Assembly (NCBI RefSeq): GCF_026586625.1
Contig: NZ_JAODIW010000004.1
Location: 215,543 to 279,542, forward strand
DNA length: 64,000 bases
Reading direction: 5' to 3'
DNA from: Halobium salinum
Lineage (GTDB): Archaea; Halobacteriota; Halobacteria; Halobacteriales; Haloferacaceae
Part shown: piece by piece, positions 9,062 to 18,081 of the stretch
Numbering within the stretch: position 1 is the first letter of the stretch
How the letters are laid out: each line of letters begins with the position of its first letter
Program-made: the position numbers and the translations under genes
The notes under the pieces: model-generated
Told to the model about the DNA's origin: nothing
What the model saw: only the letters and a program-made list of their open reading frames with translations
The model's database searches: none

Positions 9062-10201
9062 TCAGATGCGCGGTTCGGTCTGCTCTAAGTCCTCGAGCGA
9101 CCGGTTCTGCAGGGTGACGCCGGTGTCGCCGTCGAAGAGGTGAATCGCCTCCTCGGGGATGCGCGCGATGGCGGGCTGGCCCGCCTCCACGCTCCGCATC
9201 CCGTCGACGCTCGCGACGAACGTCGCCTCGCTGTCGGCCGTGAAAGCCAGGTAGACGTTGTTCTCGCGACCCATCGGCTCGACCACGTCGACCGTGGTCT
9301 GGAAGTCGTGCTCGTCGGTCTTCTCGCCGACGAGGCGCACGTCCTCGGGTCGGACCCCGAGCGTGACGCGCTCGGCGTCGCCGACGTTCTCGAGCGTCGA
9401 CTCGGAGACCGGGTAGCTGAACTCCTCGCCGACGAGGCGGTCGCCCTGTACCTCCATCTCGAAGAAGTTCATCGACGGCTCCCCGATGAAGCCGGCGACG
9501 AAGCGGTTCGCGGGCTCGTGGTAGGCCTCGAGCGGCGTCGCCACCTGCTGGAGGCGCCCGTCGTTGAGGATGGCGATTTTGTCGCCCATCGTCATCGCCT
9601 CCGTCTGGTCGTGGGTGACGTAGACGGTCGTGGTGTCGAGGTCCTCCTGCAGGCGCTGGAGCTCCGTGCGCATCTCCGCGCGCAGTTTCGCGTCCAGGTT
9701 CGACAGTGGCTCGTCCATCAGGAACACCTCGGGGTCGCGCACGATAGCGCGGCCCAGCGCGACGCGCTGTTGCTGGCCCCCGGAGAGCTCCTTCGGCTTC
9801 CGACCGAGCATGCTCGAGATGCCGAGCATCTCGGCGGTGTCGGTGACGGTGCGCTCGATGTCGTCGTCGGCCATGTCGGTCGACTCCTCCAGCCCGAAGC
9901 GCATGTTCTCGCGCACGGTCATGTGCGGGTACAGCGCGTAGGACTGGAACACCATCGCGATGTCCCGGTCCGCGGGGGGTTTGTCGTTGATGACGGTGCC
10001 GCCGAGTCGAATCTCGCCGCGCGAGATCGACTCGAGCCCGGCGATCATCCGCAGGGTCGTGGACTTCCCACAGCCCGACGGGCCGACGAGGACGAGGAAC
10101 TCGCCGTCGGCGATGTCTATCGAGACGTCGTCGACGGCGACGATCTCGTCGCCGTCGTCGTCGAACAGCTTGGTGACGTGGTCGAGGGTGAGTGCTGACA
10201 T
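9062..10201 (-). CDS. Sugar ABC importer ATP-binding protein (MalK/UgpC type)
   Basis: This is a 379-residue ATPase subunit of a CUT1-type importer. Walker A is GPSGCGKST (residues 40-48), the Q-loop Gln is at about 86, the signature LSGGQ at 139-143, Walker B VFLMDE at 159-164 and the switch His at about 197. The last 140 residues form the TOBE/OB regulatory domain seen in MalK and UgpC (GVRPEDVRL motif). It is the last gene of a four-gene minus-strand operon and starts 4 bases after the upstream permease stop. It should energise that permease pair. Confidence 0.95.
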   Translation of the reverse strand: MSALTLDHVTKLFDDDGDEIVAVDDVSIDIADGEFLVLVGPSGCGKSTTLRMIAGLESISRGEIRLGGTVINDKPPADRDIAMVFQSYALYPHMTVRENMRFGLEESTDMADDDIERTVTDTAEMLGISSMLGRKPKELSGGQQQRVALGRAIVRDPEVFLMDEPLSNLDAKLRAEMRTELQRLQEDLDTTTVYVTHDQTEAMTMGDKIAILNDGRLQQVATPLEAYHEPANRFVAGFIGEPSMNFFEMEVQGDRLVGEEFSYPVSESTLENVGDAERVTLGVRPEDVRLVGEKTDEHDFQTTVDVVEPMGRENNVYLAFTADSEATFVASVDGMRSVEAGQPAIARIPEEAIHLFDGDTGVTLQNRSLEDLEQTEPRI

Positions 10202-10205
10202 GGGT

Positions 10206-11159
10206 TCAGGTTTCTCCGGCGACCCCCTCCGCGAACTGCTCGCCGAACAACACGTAGACGAGCAGGGTCGGGAGGGCCGCGATGAACGCGCCGGCCATCT
10301 GGAGGTTGTACTGCTGGACCATCGACCCCTTCAGCTTGTTGAGCGCGATGGTGACGACCTGGTTCTCCGGCGAGGAGAGCAGCACCAGCGCGAACAGGAG
10401 GTCGTTCCAGATCTGCGTGAACTGATAGATGAGCGTGACGGCGAAGATTGGCCCCGACAGGGGCAGGATGATGCGCCGGTAGATGGTGGCCGCGCTCGCG
10501 CCGTCCAAGCGCGCCGCCTCCAGCATCTCCCCGTCGATGGTACTGTAGAACGACCGGAACAGCACCGTACAGATGGGGATGCCGTACGCCGCGTGGGTGA
10601 TGATGAGCGCCACGAGGTCGGCGCGGCTCGCGAGCGGCTCCCAGAACGCGAGCAGGTCGTTCAGTCCGACCATCGTCCAGAACCGCGTGAGCGGGACGAG
10701 GACGGCCTGGTACGGGATGAACACGCCTGCGACGAACAGCAGGAGGACGACCAGCTGGCCGCGCCAGTCGATGTTCGTCAGGCCGTACGCGGCGAGACTC
10801 CCCAGCAGCGCTGAGATGAGCGTCGCCGGGACGACCAGGATGAAGCTGTTCACCAGTCCGCCGCTCAGGGTGTCGAACGCCGACAGCCACGGGGCGACGG
10901 TCGTCCCGTCTATCGGCGGCGGCGCGAAGGGCGTCGTGCTGAAGAACGCCTCCTGTGTCTTGAACGCGGTCAGGAGCCCGCTCTCCAGCGGCGCGAGGTA
11001 GAACGCCCCGAGGGCGAGCAGGACCGCGTACAGCGCGACCCGACCCGGGCCGACGTCGCGGAGTTGGTCGCCCAGTCCGCGGTCCGACTCGCGGGTCTCG
11101 GTCGGGTCCGCCTGGTCGTCGCTCGGTTCGGCAGGTGCGGCGGGTGCGTCGGTTGCCAT
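10206..11159 (-). CDS. Carbohydrate ABC transporter permease (MalG type)
   Basis: This is a 317-residue permease with an acidic cytosolic N-terminal extension (about 40 residues) and six hydrophobic segments. The EAA loop that docks on the ATPase reads EAARLDGASAATIYRRIILPL. Its ATG at 11159 overlaps the stop of the upstream permease gene as TGATG, showing translational coupling. Together with the MalF-type partner it forms the membrane pore of the importer. Confidence 0.93.
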   Translation of the reverse strand: MATDAPAAPAEPSDDQADPTETRESDRGLGDQLRDVGPGRVALYAVLLALGAFYLAPLESGLLTAFKTQEAFFSTTPFAPPPIDGTTVAPWLSAFDTLSGGLVNSFILVVPATLISALLGSLAAYGLTNIDWRGQLVVLLLFVAGVFIPYQAVLVPLTRFWTMVGLNDLLAFWEPLASRADLVALIITHAAYGIPICTVLFRSFYSTIDGEMLEAARLDGASAATIYRRIILPLSGPIFAVTLIYQFTQIWNDLLFALVLLSSPENQVVTIALNKLKGSMVQQYNLQMAGAFIAALPTLLVYVLFGEQFAEGVAGET

Positions 11160-12166
11160 CAGAGGTCACCTCGTCGGTACTGCGTGAGGAGGTACGGCCC
11201 GATTACCGACAGCGCCATCAGGAACAGCACGGTGGCGATGGCGGAGCCGTACGCCCAGTTGGTCGTCGAGAACGCCTCGCGGAACATCATCACCGAGAGG
11301 ATGTCCACGGAGGGGCCGGGGGTGTCGCCGAACAGGACGTAGAGGAAGTCGAACGCCTTGAGGGCGAACACCATCAGGACGACCGCCGCCGACGTGGTCG
11401 ACGCGCGGAGCTGGGGGACGATGATTCGCCAGTACATCCGGAGCGTACTCGCCCCGTCGGTGCGGGCGGCCTCGTACTGCTCGGTCGGGATGGCTCGCAG
11501 CCCGGCGAGGTAGACGACCATGCAGTAGCCGCTGAACTGCCACATCAGCGCGAAGATGATTGCCGCCATCTTCCACTGCGGGTCGGAAATCCACTGCTGC
11601 GTGAGGAAGTCGAGCCCCGCGAGCCGTAGCAGCTGGTTGATCATCCCGATTTCGAAGTTGTACATCCACGACCAGAAGATGGCCGTGACGACGAACGAGA
11701 GGCTCATCGGGAGGAGGTAGACGGTGCGGAACGTGTTCTCGAAGCGGATGCGCTGGTCGACGAGAATCGCCACCACGAGTCCGACGGCGAGTGACACGAC
11801 GGTGAACGCGATGAGCAACACGAGCGTGTTGCGGAACGCGATAATGAACGTGTCGTCGCCCAGAAGCTGGGCGTACATCGAGAGGTCCAGCGACCCGTAC
11901 TCCGGGCTGCCGAGCCCCTCCCAGTCGGTCAGGGAGATGAGAACGTTCCAGCCGATCGCACCGTAGACGAACAGGCCGACGAGCAGGGCGGGCGGGAGCC
12001 AGAACGGAAGCGACTCGACGAGGTTGCGGTTCGAGGCGAGAAAGCCCCGACCGCTCCCCTGTCGCTCCGAGGTGGCCGTCCCGCCGTCCGTGCGGACGTC
12101 GGCGTCCTCGTGAGCCTCGTCGTCCGCCGAGCGGACGAGTCGCGATACCAGGTCCATGGGGTTCAT
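11159..12166 (-). CDS. Sugar ABC transporter permease (MalF type)
   Basis: This is a 335-residue permease with about six membrane helices after a long acidic N-terminal tail. The EAA loop reads YEAARTDGASTLRMYWRII. It lies 12 bases downstream of the binding protein gene and overlaps the next permease by one base. The order SBP-permease-permease-ATPase is the usual CUT1 layout. Confidence 0.93.
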   Translation of the reverse strand: MNPMDLVSRLVRSADDEAHEDADVRTDGGTATSERQGSGRGFLASNRNLVESLPFWLPPALLVGLFVYGAIGWNVLISLTDWEGLGSPEYGSLDLSMYAQLLGDDTFIIAFRNTLVLLIAFTVVSLAVGLVVAILVDQRIRFENTFRTVYLLPMSLSFVVTAIFWSWMYNFEIGMINQLLRLAGLDFLTQQWISDPQWKMAAIIFALMWQFSGYCMVVYLAGLRAIPTEQYEAARTDGASTLRMYWRIIVPQLRASTTSAAVVLMVFALKAFDFLYVLFGDTPGPSVDILSVMMFREAFSTTNWAYGSAIATVLFLMALSVIGPYLLTQYRRGDL

Positions 12167-12178
12167 GGCGTGAGACTG

Positions 12179-13594
12179 TTAGTTGCCCGAGATCGCGTCG
12201 GCGATACCCGAGTACGCCCTGTCGACGTTCCAGTTCTCGATGAAGCCGGAGAACGCCTCCTCGATGCTGGTCTTGACCTCCGGCGGCACGGCCGTCCCGT
12301 GGGCGATGGTCGGCGGCTGGGTGTCGGAGTTCTTGAACTCCTCGATTTGGGACTGAAGGAACGGGCCGAACGGGTCCGTCGGCACGTCCGTACGCGGCGG
12401 GATGGACCCCTTGATGGGGTTGAACTTCTGCTGCCCCTCGACGGAGCCGGCGTACTGGAGCCACTTCTTCGTCGCCTCGGGGGACGGGTTGTTCGACGGC
12501 ATGACGAACGAGTCCATCACGATGGAGTAGACGCCCTCCGTGCCGGGGTAGGCGACCATGTTCCAGTCCTGCTCGTACTCGAAGCCGTCCTGTGCGCGGT
12601 ACTGGCCCGCCGCCCAGTCACCCTGGTGGATCATGGCGGCCTCGCCGTTGATGACCTTCGAGTTCGCCTGGTCCCACGAGATGGAGCCGGCGTCCTGGTT
12701 GAAGTACTCCTTGTAGTCCTTCACGGTCGTCAGCGCGCTCTTGATGGCGTCCTCGTTGGCGCTGGCGTCGCCGCTCTCGACCATGCTCTTGAACGTCTCC
12801 GTATCCTGCTCGCCGATGAAGACGGTCTCCCAGAGCTGGACCGTCGACCACGGGGACTGGGTCTGCTGGGCCATCCCCGCGGCGTCGGTGTTCTCCTCGA
12901 TGGTCGCCATCGCGTCGAGCAGCGCCTTCGGGTCGGAGATGCTCGACGGGTCGACGCCGGCCTCCTCCATCACGGACGTGTTGTAGAAGAGGTTGTTGAG
13001 CCGGTGGATGTTGAGCGGGACGGCGACGAACGTGTCGTTCGGTGCCGCGGCGTCCTTCGGCCCCTGCAGGTAGGCGTCCTGCATCTCCGAGGTCCAGACG
13101 CTGTCGCCGATGTCGTCGAGCACGTCGCTGTCGAGGTACGGACGGAGCGCCTCACCCGGCCAAATCTGGAAGGAACTGGGCGGGTTCTCGTTGAGGACGC
13201 GGTTCTTGATGACCGCGTCGAGCGCGCTCCCCGCGCCGCCGGGCGCCGGATTGTTGTTGACCGCCACGTCCGGGTACTTCTCTTCGAACCCTTCGATGAG
13301 GGCGTTGAGCGCCTCCTGCTCGCCACCGGCCGTCCACCAGTGGACGAGTTCGAGTTCGCCGGAGCCGCCGCCACCACCGCCGGAGCCACCCGAGTCGGAC
13401 GCGTTGTCGCCGCCCGAGGTTCCCTCGGAGCCGTTGCCGCCGGAGCCACCGTTGCCGCCGGAGCCACCGTCGCCGCCCTCGCCACCGCCACCGCCGGTAC
13501 AGCCGGCGAGGCCGACCAGACCGGCCGTTCCGACCGCGGAGGCACCTTTGAGGACCGATCGCCGCGTCGCGTCGCGTTGGTTGTCGTCTGTCAT
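12179..13594 (-). CDS. Sugar ABC substrate-binding lipoprotein
   Basis: This is a 471-residue extracellular solute-binding protein (SBP family 1). The N-terminus has a twin-arginine motif RRSVLKG and a lipobox LAGC, so it is predicted to be exported folded and lipid-anchored. A long Gly/Ser-rich linker (about residues 34-75) then tethers the binding domain, which opens with ELVHWWTAGGEQEAL, typical of sugar binders. It is the first gene of the importer operon. The ligand cannot be read from sequence. Confidence 0.94.
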   Translation of the reverse strand: MTDDNQRDATRRSVLKGASAVGTAGLVGLAGCTGGGGGEGGDGGSGGNGGSGGNGSEGTSGGDNASDSGGSGGGGGGSGELELVHWWTAGGEQEALNALIEGFEEKYPDVAVNNNPAPGGAGSALDAVIKNRVLNENPPSSFQIWPGEALRPYLDSDVLDDIGDSVWTSEMQDAYLQGPKDAAAPNDTFVAVPLNIHRLNNLFYNTSVMEEAGVDPSSISDPKALLDAMATIEENTDAAGMAQQTQSPWSTVQLWETVFIGEQDTETFKSMVESGDASANEDAIKSALTTVKDYKEYFNQDAGSISWDQANSKVINGEAAMIHQGDWAAGQYRAQDGFEYEQDWNMVAYPGTEGVYSIVMDSFVMPSNNPSPEATKKWLQYAGSVEGQQKFNPIKGSIPPRTDVPTDPFGPFLQSQIEEFKNSDTQPPTIAHGTAVPPEVKTSIEEAFSGFIENWNVDRAYSGIADAISGN

Positions 13595-13636
13595 GGTTTT
13601 CTCTGCGGGAGTCGTTCCGGATGTGGGGCCGGATGT

Positions 13637-13644
13637 TACTTAAA
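13637..13644 (-). promoter_or_regulatory. TATA box of the sugar ABC operon
   Basis: On the minus strand TTTAAGTA lies about 45 bases before the binding-protein ATG, which allows a leader of about 20 bases. The surrounding 80 bases are much richer in A and T than the genes. Further upstream the perfect 10-base palindrome GAAATATTTC (13672-13681) is a candidate operator. Confidence 0.55.
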
Positions 13645-13784
13645 GATTGAGAAAGTTACGAGGAATTGGGTGAAATATTTCTTCAGTCGTTTCACCGGTT
13701 GATGGAACTCCCACTCCGTCGTGGACTGGTGGCGTCCCCGTCACGGACCGGTGGCTTTTACGACCGTGCCCGAGAGTCCCAGCC

Positions 13785-15191
13785 ATGAGCGAGGACTACC
13801 GCACCGAGAAGGACAGCCTCGGCGAGATGCAGGTTCCGGCGGACGCCTACTGGGGCGCCCAGACCCAGCGCGCCGTCGAGAACTTCCCCATCTCCGGCAT
13901 CACGTTCGGCCGGCGCTTCGTCCGCGCGCTCGGCGTCGTGAAGAAGGCCGCCGCGCAGGCCAACCGCGACCTCGGCCTCCTCGAGGACGACACCGCCGAC
14001 GCCATCGTCGAGGCCGCCGACGAGGTCATCGCCGGCGAACACGACGACCAGTTCCCCGTCGACGTGTTCCAGACCGGCTCCGGCACGTCCTCGAACATGA
14101 ACGCGAACGAGGTCATCGCCAACCGCGCCGCCGAACTCTCGGGGGCCGAAATCGGCGACCGGGTCGTCCACCCGAACGACCACGTCAACTACGGCCAGTC
14201 GAGCAACGACGTGATTCCGACGGCGATGCACGTCGCCGCCCTCGAAGCCGTCGAGAAGGACCTCCTGCCCGCGCTCGACACGCTTCGGGAAGCGCTCGAG
14301 GCCAAGGAGGAGGCGTTCGACGGCGTCGTCAAGACCGGCCGGACACACCTACAGGACGCGACCCCCGTCCGGCTGGGCCAGGAGTTCGGCGGCTACCGGA
14401 CGCAGGTCGAGAAGGGGCTCGCGCGCGTGGACTACGTCCGCGACCACCTCTCCGAACTCGCCCTCGGCGGGACGGCCGTCGGCACGGGGCTCAACACGCA
14501 CCCCGAGTTCCCGGAGACGGCCGCCGAGTACATCACCGAGGAGACCGGCGTCGAGTTCCGCGAGGCCGACAACCACTTCGAGGCGCAGGCCGCCCACGAC
14601 GCGATGAGTGAGGCCCACGGCGCGCTCCGGACCATCGCGGGGTCGCTGAACAAGGTCGCCAACGACCTGCGCCTGCTCGCCTCCGGTCCCCGAAACGGAC
14701 TGGGCGAACTCGAACAGCCGGAGAACCAGCCGGGGTCCAGCATCATGCCCGGGAAGATCAACCCCGTCGTCGCCGAGGCCGTCAACCAGGTGCACAAGCA
14801 GGTCGTCGGCAACGACGCCGCGGTCGCCGCCGGCGCCGCGGAGGGCCAGATCGACCTCAACCTCTACAAACCCGTGCTGGCGCACAACTTCCTCCAGTCC
14901 GCCGAACTGCTGGCGAACGCCTCCGAGGTGTTCGCCGAGCGCTTCGTCGCGAAACTGGAGGCGAACGAGGAACACTGCGAGACGCAGGTCGAACAGAGCA
15001 TGGCGCTCGCGACGGCGCTCAACCCCGCCATCGGCTACGACAAGGCCTCGAAGGTCGCGAAGCAGGCGCTCGCCGAAGGGAAGACCGTCCGCGAGGTCGT
15101 CGTCGAGGAGGGGTACCTCAGCGAGGCGGAGGCCGACGAAGTGCTCGACCCCGAGGCGATGACGCATCGGGGGATTCTGGGGAGCGAGTGA
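13785..15191 (+). CDS. fumC: Class II fumarate hydratase
   Basis: This is a 468-residue enzyme of the fumarase/aspartase superfamily that interconverts fumarate and malate in the TCA cycle. It contains the superfamily signature GSSIMPGKINPV, the substrate loops SGTSSNMNANEV and HPNDHVNYGQSSND, and KTGRTHLQDATPVRLGQE. Length and motif order match FumC. The start MSEDYRTEKDSLGEM is preceded by a separate promoter region, and it is monocistronic. Confidence 0.95.
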   Translation: MSEDYRTEKDSLGEMQVPADAYWGAQTQRAVENFPISGITFGRRFVRALGVVKKAAAQANRDLGLLEDDTADAIVEAADEVIAGEHDDQFPVDVFQTGSGTSSNMNANEVIANRAAELSGAEIGDRVVHPNDHVNYGQSSNDVIPTAMHVAALEAVEKDLLPALDTLREALEAKEEAFDGVVKTGRTHLQDATPVRLGQEFGGYRTQVEKGLARVDYVRDHLSELALGGTAVGTGLNTHPEFPETAAEYITEETGVEFREADNHFEAQAAHDAMSEAHGALRTIAGSLNKVANDLRLLASGPRNGLGELEQPENQPGSSIMPGKINPVVAEAVNQVHKQVVGNDAAVAAGAAEGQIDLNLYKPVLAHNFLQSAELLANASEVFAERFVAKLEANEEHCETQVEQSMALATALNPAIGYDKASKVAKQALAEGKTVREVVVEEGYLSEAEADEVLDPEAMTHRGILGSE

Positions 15192-15655
15192 GCCAGAAGC
15201 GCCACGACGGCCGTGCGCTCGGGTACGGCCGACTCGCCGGCGCGGAAGTGTAGGCTCGAACGCGCCGTGGCGAGTACGGATTCAGCCGCTCTCGTCTCGC
15301 CGACGTCGGTGCGAGTAGGCCCGGAGCGCCACGAGGCGAACGGCCCGGATACGGCTCTCGAAACCCGCGCTCGAACCTCGACCGGCGACGACGCGCGCGG
15401 GTGGGACGGCCGACGTCTCGACCGTGACGTCGGGAACGGCCGACTTCGGCGCGACGCTATCTCGGGAGGGAGTCCGCCGGTTTCCCGTCCCACACCGACA
15501 CGTCTCCGACGTGACGCCGGGGGGGAGCGCGTCTGACGTTTGTTTCACGCTCACACGGGTCGTTGACTACGGAGGGCCGAAACCGACAGACGGCGGTCAA
15601 TCCGTCCGTATTCCTACGAATCCGGCAGGAAGCGATATTTTGAAGAGGGTGTATG
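15192..15655. other. Intergenic region, no convincing gene
   Basis: Frames crossing this 464-base stretch give basic, Ser/Arg-rich peptides unlike the acidic neighbours, so no gene is called. The last 30 bases hold the TATA-like GATATTTTG element (about 15630-15638) of the following zinc-ribbon gene. I see no strong inverted repeat. Confidence 0.5.
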
Positions 15656-15853
15656 ATGAAGTTTCACGACATGCCTGGGCTAGAGCTCCGACGGGAGGCC
15701 AAGGGACGGGACGAACTGGTATGTCGGAAATGCGACGCGCGGTTCCCGGAGGGCCGGGCCACACAGGACGGGTGGCACTATTCCTGCCCCGAGTGCGGTG
15801 AGGCCGAGGGCATCGGCGAGGGCCTTCGACGCGTTCGACCGACAGAACAGTAA
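15656..15853 (+). CDS. Small zinc-ribbon protein
   Basis: This is a 65-residue protein with two Cys pairs, CRKCDA and CPECGE, flanking GRATQDGWHYS, in a classic zinc-ribbon arrangement. It resembles the small zinc-finger proteins common in haloarchaea, some of which affect growth and motility, but I cannot assign one. Two adjacent ATG codons (15653, 15656) lie about 20-25 bases after a TATA-like box, so the mRNA is probably leaderless or nearly so. Confidence 0.75.
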   Translation: MKFHDMPGLELRREAKGRDELVCRKCDARFPEGRATQDGWHYSCPECGEAEGIGEGLRRVRPTEQ

Positions 15854-16171
15854 CGTTCGACCTGTCCCACGCGGCCGTCTTCTTTCGCGTCAGCGGGTCG
15901 GCCGGCGACCGGCGCCGGCCGACGTGGCGCTTCGGTCCACTTCTCTACGGCTTCGACCGGTGTGCGTGTCGTTCTCGCACACCGCGTTTCCGGTGAATTC
16001 CTCCGACTCCCCGACTCGCCCCGGGAGCGTCGTTCGTCGCACGCGGCCCGCGAACGCACCATCCAGTTCTCGTTCGGGTCCCGTATCACACTTCTCGTCC
16101 CGTCCGGTCACACTCCGGTCACGAACCGCGACAGAACGGCTTTTTACTCCCCCCGCTCCCACGTCCCACCA
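15854..16171. other. Leader/intergenic region before gatE with a hairpin
   Basis: No gene is supported. A perfect inverted repeat with 9-base arms (CGGTGTGCG at 15958-15966 and CGCACACCG at 15976-15984, 9-base loop) sits about 190 bases before the gatE start and is followed by a short T run. It could be a terminator for the zinc-ribbon gene or a structured gatE leader. Confidence 0.45.
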
Positions 16172-18055
16172 ATGAGCGACGCCGACCGCGAGTACGACTA
16201 CGGGGAGCTCGGCCTCGTCGCGGGGCTCGAAATCCACCAGCAGCTCGACACCGCGACCAAGCTGTTCTGTGCCTGTCCGACCGAACGCCGCGAGCCCGAG
16301 GAGTCGACCCGGCGGTTCACCCGCTTTCTCCACCCGACGAAGAGCGAACTCGGCGAGCTCGACGAGGCCGCCGTCGAGGAGAGCCGCGTCGACCGCGAGT
16401 TCGAGTATCTCGCCTTCGACTCGACCTGCCTGGTCGAGGAGGACGACGAGCCGCCGAGCCGGGTCGACGCGGAGGCGATGGCCGTGGCGCTGCAGATCGG
16501 CGCGATGCTCGACCTGGAACCGATGGACCAGGTCCACGTGATGCGCAAAATCGTCGTCGACGGCTCCAACACTTCCGGATTCCAGCGCACCATGCTCGTC
16601 GGCCAGGACGGCGAAATCGACACCAGCGAGGGCGCCGTCGGCATCGAGGACCTCATGCTCGAAGAGGAGTCCGCCGGGCGCGTCGAGGAGACGGGGGACG
16701 GCGTGCGCTACTCGCTCGACCGCCTCGGCATCCCCCTCGTCGAAATCGGAACGAAACCGGACATCCGCTCGCCCGAGCAGGCCCGCGAAGCCGCCGAGAC
16801 CATCGGGATGTTCCTGCGCTCGACCGGGAAGGTCAAACGCGGGCTGGGCACCATCCGCCAGGACGTGAACGTCTCCATCGCCGAGGGCGCGCGCGTCGAA
16901 ATCAAGGGCGTCCAGGCGCTCGACCAGATCGACGCCATCGTCGAGAACGAGGTCGCCCGGCAGGTCGCGCTCGTCGAGATTCGCGACGAACTCCAGTCCC
17001 GTGACGCCGAGGTCGGCGAGGTGCAGGACGCGACCGAGGTGTTCGAAGACACCGAGAGCGGCGTCCTCAAGTCCGCTGTCGACGGCGGCAAGGTCGCCGC
17101 CGTCCCGCTTTACGCCTTCGACGGGCTCGTCGGCCGGGAACTCCAGCCGGACCGCCGACTCGGCACGGAGCTCTCCGACCACGCGAAGCGCCACGGCGCC
17201 GGCGGCATCTTCCACACCGACGAACTGCCGGCGTACGGCGTCACCGACGAGGAGGTCGCCGCGCTGAAGGAGTTCGTCGGCGCCGGTGAGGACGACGCCG
17301 TCGCCATCGTCGCCGCCGACTCGGAGACGGCGGACCTCGCCATCGACGCCGTCGCCGAGCGCGCGCGGGTCGCCATCGAGGCGGTCCCCGAAGAGACCCG
17401 TGGCGCCAACGACGACGACGCGGGCACGACGCGCTACCTCCGTCCGCTCCCCGGTGCGGCGCGGATGTACCCCGAGACCGACGTGCCGCCCGTCGAACCC
17501 GACCCCTCCGAAATTGAGACGCCCGAACTCCTGACGGAGAAGGTCGACCGCTACCAGTCGGAGCACGGATTGGACGCCGGTCTCGCCGAGCAGGTCGCCT
17601 ACGGCCGGCGGATGCCCCTGTTCGAGGAGGCGGTCGACGCCGGGGTGGACGCGACGTTCGCCGCGGGCGTCCTCGAATCGACGCTCACCGAACTCCGCCG
17701 CGACGACGTCCCCGTCGAGCGTCTCACCGACGACCACCTGTTGGGCGTCCTGCTCCTCGTGGAGGAAGGCGACCTCGCGAAAGAGGGCGTCAACGACGTG
17801 TTCGCCACCCTCGCCGAGAGTCCGGAACTGACGCCCGAGGAGGCCGTCGAGGAGGCGGGCCTCTCCGGGGTCGACGAGGACGAGGTCAGGGAGGCCGTCG
17901 CCGAAGTCGTCGACCGGAACTCGGAACAGGTCGAGGAGCAGGGGATGGGCGCGTTCTCCGCACTGATGGGCGAGGCGATGGGCGCGCTTCGAGGGAAGGC
18001 CGACGGCGAGGTCGTCTCCGAGGCGCTCCGCGCGGAGATCGGAAAGCGCACGTAA
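16172..18055 (+). CDS. gatE: Glu-tRNA(Gln) amidotransferase subunit E
   Basis: This is a 627-residue archaeal GatE. With GatD it converts Glu-tRNA(Gln) to Gln-tRNA(Gln), needed because archaea lack GlnRS. The cradle domain opens with LGLVAGLEIHQQLDTATKLFC, followed by GatB/E motifs such as DGSNTSGFQRTML and LGTIRQDVNVSI. An AspRS-like insertion domain follows, and the helical tail plus YqeY-like C-terminal domain occupy the last 150 residues. The ATG at 16172 is chosen because upstream codons encode a non-family basic stretch. GatD is not in this window. Confidence 0.95.
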   Translation: MSDADREYDYGELGLVAGLEIHQQLDTATKLFCACPTERREPEESTRRFTRFLHPTKSELGELDEAAVEESRVDREFEYLAFDSTCLVEEDDEPPSRVDAEAMAVALQIGAMLDLEPMDQVHVMRKIVVDGSNTSGFQRTMLVGQDGEIDTSEGAVGIEDLMLEEESAGRVEETGDGVRYSLDRLGIPLVEIGTKPDIRSPEQAREAAETIGMFLRSTGKVKRGLGTIRQDVNVSIAEGARVEIKGVQALDQIDAIVENEVARQVALVEIRDELQSRDAEVGEVQDATEVFEDTESGVLKSAVDGGKVAAVPLYAFDGLVGRELQPDRRLGTELSDHAKRHGAGGIFHTDELPAYGVTDEEVAALKEFVGAGEDDAVAIVAADSETADLAIDAVAERARVAIEAVPEETRGANDDDAGTTRYLRPLPGAARMYPETDVPPVEPDPSEIETPELLTEKVDRYQSEHGLDAGLAEQVAYGRRMPLFEEAVDAGVDATFAAGVLESTLTELRRDDVPVERLTDDHLLGVLLLVEEGDLAKEGVNDVFATLAESPELTPEEAVEEAGLSGVDEDEVREAVAEVVDRNSEQVEEQGMGAFSALMGEAMGALRGKADGEVVSEALRAEIGKRT

Positions 18056-18081
18056 GCCGCCTCCGCGCTCTCCCCGGGCGG

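Noticed and set aside
13330..13500. Repeated CCGCCGGAGCCACC-like words, first taken as a repeat array
   Set aside because: They encode the Gly/Ser linker after the lipobox of the binding protein, a normal feature of haloarchaeal lipoproteins.
16172..18055. A very long open frame antisense to gatE
   Set aside because: The product is Arg/Val/Asp-rich with no motif. GatE on the plus strand is certain.
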